Shown here: piece by piece, positions 23,370 to 32,300 of the stretch
How positions within the stretch are numbered: position 1 is the stretch's first letter
Layout of the letters: each line of letters begins with the position of its first letter
Virus record (IMG/VR): IMGVR_UViG_3300044641_000252
Coordinates: 1-33,019 of that record
Length of the DNA: 33,019 bases
Direction: 5' to 3' (one strand)
DNA from: a virus
Notes under the pieces: model-generated
What the model was told of the DNA's origin: nothing
Seen by the model: the letters and a program-made list of their open reading frames with translations, nothing else
The model's database searches: none
Made by a program: the position numbers and the translations under genes

Positions 23370-26300
23370 ATGAACGAACAGGCTTTAAATTATTCGTATG
23401 AACTATTCAAGAAAGATGGGTATACCGGAACACTTGATCAATACAAACAACTTATAAGTTCAGACAAACAAGCTCTTGATTATTCATATAATCTTTTTAA
23501 GAATGATGGATACTCTGGCAGCGTAAATGATTTCAACCAACTGATTAGCCCTATGGCTGAAAAGCTAGTGGCATCGGAGCCAGTTGAACCAGTAAAAAAA
23601 AAAGATACGGTATCACCATTTGTGGATGGTGGTTCGGGGCTTACAAACTTTGACCCACGTACTGGTCAGGTTGTACAGGAGACTCCTGCATTTGCACAAA
23701 AGCAACCTGAGGTAAAGTTACCTGAGCAGAAACTACCTGCACGTACTGAGTTCCAGTTCCAGCCTGGCAAGCCATTGCCTGCACAAAAGACAGCACCACT
23801 TCCTAAGTTTGTAGAGGAGCAGTTATCTGCTGTTAAACCAGAACTTATAGGTAAGACTGAAGAGAATGTTGTACCACAACTTAAGTATCAGTTCGGTCCA
23901 CTAGGATTTAAGTTTGAAGAAACTGGTGTTGGTGATTTTATGAAAGCCACATCTCCATCAGGAGAGTCTATTGAAATATCTTTGGATATAATTGACCCTG
24001 CTGATAGAGAAGTAGAAGCCAATAAACTAAACGCATTTTTAAGAAAGGGCACCACCGCTGTAAAGAACTTATCCACTTTACAGAAGCAGTACACAGACGC
24101 TAATAAAAAGATTGTATCTCAGAAGGAACTTGATGATTCTCTGGCAAGCATCAATGCAGAAGAGACAAAAATCTTGGCAAGAAACTCTGAGTTCGTTAAG
24201 ACTCAGAATAAACTAGATGCAGAGAAAGCACAACTAGAAAGTGTTCCTGTACAGCAAAGAAACACTCCGGAGTACATTGCTAGAGTAGATGACTTCATAT
24301 CAAGAGCAGACCAGTTCAGTGGTGAATTCCAATCCTTTATAAAGGATGCTCAGGATTTGTCAAAGAGGGGTCAGCAATTAAACAGATCCATAGGCAAGTA
24401 CACTGAGATGAAAGCTCAGCAAGGTACATGGTATGGTGCTGCCTTAAATGCCGTTGCTAATAAGTCAATCTATCAAATGGCTAAAGGTTTTACCGGGGTA
24501 GCTATTGATTTCTTGGGAGAGGTAATACCAACTCAGGCTATAATGAGTCAGGATGATTACGAGAAAAACTTCATAGAGCAGGCTAAGAAGGAAGGTATAG
24601 ATGTATCTGAAGGTGAAGACTTTATATCATTGGCTAACAGACTAGACGAAACCACTCTAGCTAATATAGAGAATAGGGTACGAGATGTAGCAAAGAAGAC
24701 TGTAAAGGGTGATATAATAGGATCTATAGATAAGACTTCTAAGATGGCTATGGAATCATCAGGGGTTTCTCCTGAGTATTACAGGTCAATTGAAGAGACA
24801 TTTGTTGGAGGCGCATTGCTTGGTGCATTGACATCTATACCGGCTATGGCTGGTGGACCAATCGCACGTACAGTATTGATGAGTTCTCAGGTATTGGCAG
24901 GACTGGATGATGAGATGGCTAATGATCCTGCATTTGCAGATGTGTCAGAGAATGAGAAGTTACTAGTTAAGGCTCCAATTGCAGTAGCTGTAGGTATACT
25001 TGAAAGTGTTGGTCTAAGTAACTTATTAAAGCAAAAAGGTTTCTTGAATGGATTAGTGCTTAAGGCATTAGGAAAGGTTGGGACAGGTGCTAGTTACAAG
25101 ACATTTGGAGAAGTAATTAAGAATGAGATTGATAGCGCTATAGGCAGAGGAGCTTTAACTTTAGGGGCTGGTGTTTTAGCAGAAGTTGAAACAGGCGCAT
25201 TACAAGAAGTTGCTGATATCACTGCCAAAGAAATTTACAATATGGCTAAGGAGAAGGAGATGTTTGATACTCCTGACTCTGTGGTACAATTTATTGAGCA
25301 AGTAGGTAAGGCTGGTCTACAGGAAGGTATTGGAGCAGGAGTACTTGCTGTACCGGGTTCTGTATCTGCCGCCTACAGAGGCAAGGGATTCTTAGGAATG
25401 GATGATGCTCAGTTTGCTATGTTCGAAAAGATGGCTAACGACTCAAACATTCAGAAGGGATTCGTTGCTAGGCTTAAGTCTAGAATTAATAACGGTGAGA
25501 TTACTGCTGCTGAGGGTAAGGACATACTTGACAATTATGAAAACTCTGTAAGTTTATTTAACTCATTGCCTGATAACCTTGACATGAGAGGTAAGAAGGA
25601 GGCGATGAACTTGCTTAAGGAGAAGCGTGACTTACAAAAACAAATTGAAGGAAAAGATGAGGCACTTACTGTACCTCAAAGAAATAGAGTAAATGAAATA
25701 AATCAACAACTTACTAAACTATCAGAAGATGCCGTTCAAAAGCAAGCAGCAGGTGAAGTACCTGTACAGCCAGGAACCAGAGTTGGCCAAGAAGTGGCGC
25801 AAGGAGAACCCCAAGCAGAACCTCAAGGCGTTACCCAAGAAGGTCAAGAAAAAATAAATGACATTGAGAGAAGAAGACAAGAGGAACTGAGCACTTACGA
25901 TGAAGAAGGTCTTAATGAAGTTTATGAAGTAGGTAGCGATCAAACTGTAGGAGAGTTTATAAATGCCAAGTATGATGCGGAACTAGCAGCATTAGAACAA
26001 CCTACTCAGGAGGTAGATGTAGAAGGAGAAGTATCAAGACTTGAGCAACTATTTGCAGAGCAAGAGACTGCTCCTACCGTATCTGCTGGTATATCAATAT
26101 CAAATGATGCTGATGTAGAGGAGTTAAGAAATAGAACTAAGTCAAAATCTCAGCAGGCCACAACACAAGAAGAGAAGGAGTCTGTTGATACAAGGGTAAA
26201 GATTATCGATACAGCGAAGAAGGCTATCAAAACATTGAAGTCTGTATTCCCTGATATTGATATTGTAATCCATGATGATGAGGGTAGTTATAATGCTGCA

Positions 26301-29300
26301 ATGGCAGACATGGATGGAGCATCTGGAACTAGAGGCAACTTCTCTTATGATACTACTCCTGATGGTAAGACAACAGGAAGGATTGACATAAATCTATCCA
26401 GAGCTAACTCTAGAACAGTAGCTCATGAGGTTGCTCATGGTATACTATTTAAGACATTTGGAGAGAACGTAAACTTATTCAATGACTTTAGAACAAGACT
26501 ATCCAAGGTACTTAAGGGTGATGCAAATAAGAAACTAAATGATTTTGCTGCTAAGTATGTTGACCCTGTTACAGGACAACTACTAGATGTAAACCATGAG
26601 GAGTTCTTGGCTGAGTTAACTGGTATGTTAGAGCAGCAGGAGACAAGCGTATCTGTAAGTACAATGCAGAAAGTTGCTGCGTTGATTAATGAGTTTGTGT
26701 CTAAGATTACAGGTGGCAAGTTCAAACCATTTGAGGATACTAAGAATACCAAGGACGTAGTTGACTTCTTCAATACTATCTCTGGTGCTATCAGAGAGGG
26801 CAGTGAGATACAGCAACTAAATAGTCAAGAGCCATACTCTTCAGGTGTAGCAATACCTGTAAGTAATCCTCAAGAATTTGTTGGTAAGAAGTTTAAATCT
26901 CAGGTTGATATAGGTGATTATAAATTCCCATCTGGAATAGATATCCTAACAATAGCAGACTTACCTATAAAGACTTTGACTGAATTAGTTAGACAGTATG
27001 AAGGCAGAGTATTAATCATTACAAGTGATGCCACTGGGTATGGTGTAGATAGGAATGGAGACCCAATCCTTGGTGGTTTTGGGTTTGCTTCAAACAAAAA
27101 GAATGTTGATGATGGTATTGGATTTGCAAGTGTTAGTACTGGCACAGTAAGAGGAACTTATACAGCAGCTGAGAAAGCATATGGTACAGGGAAGACTCTT
27201 GTGCTAGTAATGATTCAGCCTCCACATACTACTATCAATAACTCTTATGGTGCTAAGTACATTATCAGAGGGCTAAAAGAAATAGCCGCATCTTCTAAGG
27301 AAGAGTTAGCAAAAACTAAGGATGCCATTAAGAGTTTTATAAAAGGCTCTAAGGCTATTCAAAATGAATTGAAGAATGATCAGGCTGCTTTGAAGAGAGG
27401 ATCAGAGAAGAGATTATTTGACTTGATTGATAGCATAGATGAGAATACCAATTTAGAAGAGGCCGTTAAAGAGTTTCTTAATGACACTACTTTTACAATA
27501 AGAAAGGAACTTGGTAAAGGTATAATCCTTGAGAATAAAAATATAAGAACAAACAAGTCTACTAACTATAGTAAGATTGCACTTAACAATGTTGGGTACA
27601 ACATATATGATTTCCTTAAGGAGTACGGAGACAATACATTCTTGACAGATGATTTAATTCTAAATAATACTGGAGGGTATGTGGTTGGTGGATTTGAATT
27701 AGATGTACTTCCAAAAGAACAGAGAGAGACTTTAATAAATGACATACAAGGAAGTGGTATAGTACATCCATTGTTTAATGCAAAACTTCCTGGAACAAAT
27801 CATTTTAGACTTGATGGCCTATACGATGTTCAAGAAAACTTTTCTGAATATGCTAAGCCTGACACAGAAATTTCTTTATCAAAAGAAGAAAGAGATGCTT
27901 TGGTAAGAGAGATTTATAAGGATGATAAGTTTTATAAGGCAGAGGCTAGATCAATTCCTTTAGATAAAAGATCATATACCAATCTAACTGTTCCAGCTAA
28001 GACTGAATTTAAGGATAAGTATTTAAAACAAAGAGGGTTACTTACAGAGGCCACACCAAATGTGCCTACTAAAGTTGCCAAAGGAGAAGGGTTTATCCCT
28101 AGAGAAGGTGCCGCTGAACAAATGGCGAAGAGAGACTTTGTAAGCAGAACTCAGGATGAAGCTACGCCAAAATCTAAAAGGGTATCTAAGTCTCAGATAA
28201 TTGGAGAGAATGCTCAACTTGAAGCTGTAGTAAGACATGATTTAGGTGTTGCTAAAATTCTATCTAGAGAAGGATTGCTACCACAAAGAACTAAACTCAT
28301 TACTGGATGGGAGTTGGGATCTGATGGTAAGTGGAGATATGAAATACCAGATGGTAAGTTCAAAGAGAATATTGATATCAGTTCTCCTTCTAAACTGTCA
28401 GATATATTTGATGCCCCTGAATTGTATAAGGCATATCCTGAAGCAAGGAACATAGAGGTTGAGTTTAAATTGTTGCCAGAAAAAGAGTTTGGTAATTTTA
28501 GTCCAGACACAGGGGCAATTATAATAAACAGATCAAAATATAAGAATGATAGAGCGGCTGCTGAGCTGACTATGCTTCATGAAATCCAGCACTGGATACA
28601 AGTAAAAGAGATATTTCAAGGAGGGTCAAGTGTTGTACAGGCAGAATTCAAGATGAAAAAAATTGTTGACTACTTTGAAAAGTTAGTCAAGAAGAGAGAG
28701 AGTATATATGATTCAGCAAGATTATTTTATTCAGACAATCAAGAGGTAGTTAAGGAAGCAAAAGAACTTCTAGACTTTGCTAAAAGCCAATACGATATAG
28801 TTAAAGAATTAACATTTGAAAAAGGCACTAAGGAAGAGAAGGCAAAAGCCACTGAGATGATAAAAAATCTCAGCGAATATGCAAAGAGAGGAATCCCATC
28901 TGCTCAGAATCTTATTGATGAATTGTCTAAGAAGAATCCTGCCGAAGCATTTAATCTTTACTATCGAGTAGCAGGAGAGGTTGAGGCAAGAAATGTAGAG
29001 TACAGAAATAAATTGACCAAAAGTCAAAAAAGAAATATCCTACTTTCTGACACTGAGAATATAGACAGAGATGATCAAATCATGATTGACTCATTTGACT
29101 TTATATTTCAGGCTGATGAAATGAAGAATGAGTTCAGAGTTTCAAAGTCTCAACTAGATGATCAGGACAGAATAAATAAATTAATCAATGATGCAAGGGC
29201 TCAGGGTTTCTCTGAGGAGGCTATCATATTATTCTTACAGCGTAAGGGTCTGACTGATAAGGCTATCGATACTGCAATGGCTAAGGCTGAGCCTGCTGCC

Positions 29301-32300
29301 AAGAAGGTTGAGGTGACTGAGGAGTTTGCTCCTGGGTATGACAGAGTTCTCAATAACATGTTTGGGAAAGATGGTGTAGTCGCCAAGTCACGTAGACGTG
29401 GTGTATCTGAGGAAGATACAATGCAGAATGCCATCAACTACCTACGTGGTACGAAGGTATACGAGAATGCTACTGACGTACAGCGTGAGGCTATGGAACG
29501 CAATGTGAACAAGGAGTTTAAGAAGCGTGAGAAGCGTGCTCCTAGTGCTGAGAAGGTAGTAGGTAAGCCAAAGAAGAAGGAGGTTACTGTCGATGAGATG
29601 GCAGCATTGAAGGACCAGATAAAGCTTGAAGCAAGAGCAGCAAGAGAAGCCAAGGGAGATCTTAATACCAAGCGAAAAGCATTGGCTGCTAAGATTATTG
29701 CTGCTAGAAAGAAGGGTACCATTACTGCTGCACAAGCTAGGGCTTTAGTAAATAGAATTAGCAAAGTCAATCTTGATAATCCCATCATGGTAGATAGGTT
29801 GCTTGCATACATCGAGAAGGTATTTGATAATGCCAACTATGCTGCTGACATGGCTGAGTTAAGAAAACTACAGAAGCAGGCTAAATCAAGGAAACATACA
29901 TCAATGAGTAATCTTGTTGATAGATTCACATCTATTAACCCAGAACTTATACCACTAGATAAAATACAGGAATATAAGGAGGCACTTGACTTCTTGAATA
30001 ATAGAACTCCTTCTTATTCCAAAATGAATGAGATGCTTTCTGAAATTGAATCTTATCAGGTTGCCGACCAATTCGATGCAGTTAAGACAAAGGATGGTCT
30101 TATGGATAAGTTCAATAGTATACTATCCAATAAAGTTGAAAGTGTAGAGGATTATATTGAATTAATAAAAGATATCAATTCATTCAAGAGAAAGGCATAC
30201 CAGTTACTACAGAACGAAGTTATTACCCAGGAAGAGTATGAGGATTTAATTGATGGAGCTGGAAAGAACCAGGCTACTATTGAGAAGAAGTTTGCAGAAC
30301 AAATCAAAAAGATAAAGAGCGATTTAATATCTGAGATAAAGACGCAGCGACCAAAGACTAATCCTGAATTCACCAAGGAAGAGAATGATTTAATCAAGGA
30401 GTACCTAGAACTTAGCGATGCTGACCTTGAGAGTCTATCCCCTGAGGAACTATTCATTTTAAATGACTTACTAGAAAACATTAGCAATGGAGAGATAGAT
30501 GTATTTAGATTTGGAAACATCGTATCTAAAGCATCTAAAAATAAAGAGGGTGTTGCTGTTGGTAAGCAACTAAAAGGATCTAAGTTAAGCCTTGGTTCAG
30601 CAGAACTAAGAAAGAAGATGGCTCAGTTTGAAAGTTCATTCTGGGAGGGGCTTCTTGGGTTAGGCAGAGCCACATCAGGGCCATTACAAAAGTTTATTAT
30701 ATCTCCATTCAATAGAGCAATTGGTTCTTATGAGAAGTTCTTAAGAGATGGATACAATGATTTCTTAAAGCTTAAGAAAAAGTATAAGATTGATGATTCT
30801 AAGTTAATAAAAAGTACTAAGCAAATGACTAAAATAGGTATGCTAACCACATATCTACAGGAGTATATGGCTCAGTTTGATCCTAATAATAAGGGTGTTG
30901 ATAATATCGGAAAGCGTGATTGGTTCAAGGAAATCTTGGCTAGTGAAACCATGAGAGATGACTACTCTCCTGAAGAGTTAAAGATTATTGAAGAGGTATA
31001 TAAGAGTCTACCTAAGGACAAGGATGGTAATGTAGATCCAAAGGCGGTGTACGATAGCTACATGGCTAATGATGGTAAGTTCTTTACTGAAAATGAGAAG
31101 GGATTCTTTGATGAGGTAATGGAGTGGAAGAAGAAAAATTCAACATCAAAGCAGAAGGCCGCTAATGAGATGAATGGTAATCCATTCAAGGAGATTCCTT
31201 TCCACATGCTTAGATCAAGGTACGGAAGTTCAGCTCCTCAAATTGCACCAAGTACATCTGGTGACAATGGAATGGTACGAATCAAGGCTGGTACCGGTAA
31301 GGAAAGAGTTAGTGAAGCAGTAGGTGCAATCAATACAAACTTTGAGAAGTTATTCATCAAAGGACTTGAGCAGACTGGTAGAGATTACTTCTTATCCAAG
31401 GCATTAAAGGATATCAACAACGTGTTGGCATCTGCTAAGAAAGAACTTGCTGGAGATAAAGATCCGCTAGTTAAGGCTATATCTTATACGCTATCTGATG
31501 CATTGGCTTATGAGTTCAGTGATACCGCTAGTCAGAACATATTGAAGAGATTGGTTCAGGCTAGAGCTGCAATGACATTGTTTGATCCTATCAGAGCAGG
31601 AGTAGAATTTACATCTACCCTACTATCATTTGGTCTTAGAGCAAGAACATTATCTGGATATAAGAACTTGTTTGGTAGTCAGGGAGATATGAAAAATCTA
31701 CTTGAGTTTACTAATAGCCCTCTAAGATTGAGACAGAATATCAACAATGCAATTGATATCAATGATGGTAGGATAGAACCACAGGGTATGTTTATGAAGT
31801 GGACCAACTTCCTATCTGGTCTTCCAGAAAGAACGATGATGGTTACCTCATGGATGCCAACATTCACTAATGAGTTTCAGAATATCACAGGTGAGAAGTT
31901 TGACATGAAGAAGTTCAATGATAGCGAAGCATACAGAGAGAAGTATGGTAAGGCTATTAAGGATGCTTCTGCTGTTGCTGATGCACAGACTGAAAAGATT
32001 ATTGGTCCAACTACAAAGGCTGGTCAGAGAAGAGACATTATAATTTTCCCTGGCAAAACTGTTGGTAGAGATACAGTGTCTGGTCAGATACTTGGCTTCT
32101 TTAGTAACTATCCTTACCGAGAAATAACTGAATTCTTTAATGGATTTAGGGAAGCGTTAGAAGTATTGAAGAAGGGTGATACAGTAGATTCATTAAGCAA
32201 ATTGCAGAAGCCTCTTGGTATTGCTTTGAACGTGGCTGCTTACGGATTCTTGTCATCAGTAGTGTACGCTTCTAGATTGATTCTTTTTGGAGATGATGAA

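Noticed and set aside
28246-28455. 69-residue plus-strand frame within the second peptidase domain
   Set aside because: It lies in another frame of a domain whose own frame gives clear LPD23-like sequence.
29438-29836. 132-residue minus-strand frame in the giant gene
   Set aside because: Antisense shadow of a Lys/Ala-rich coding stretch, with no start context or recognisable protein.
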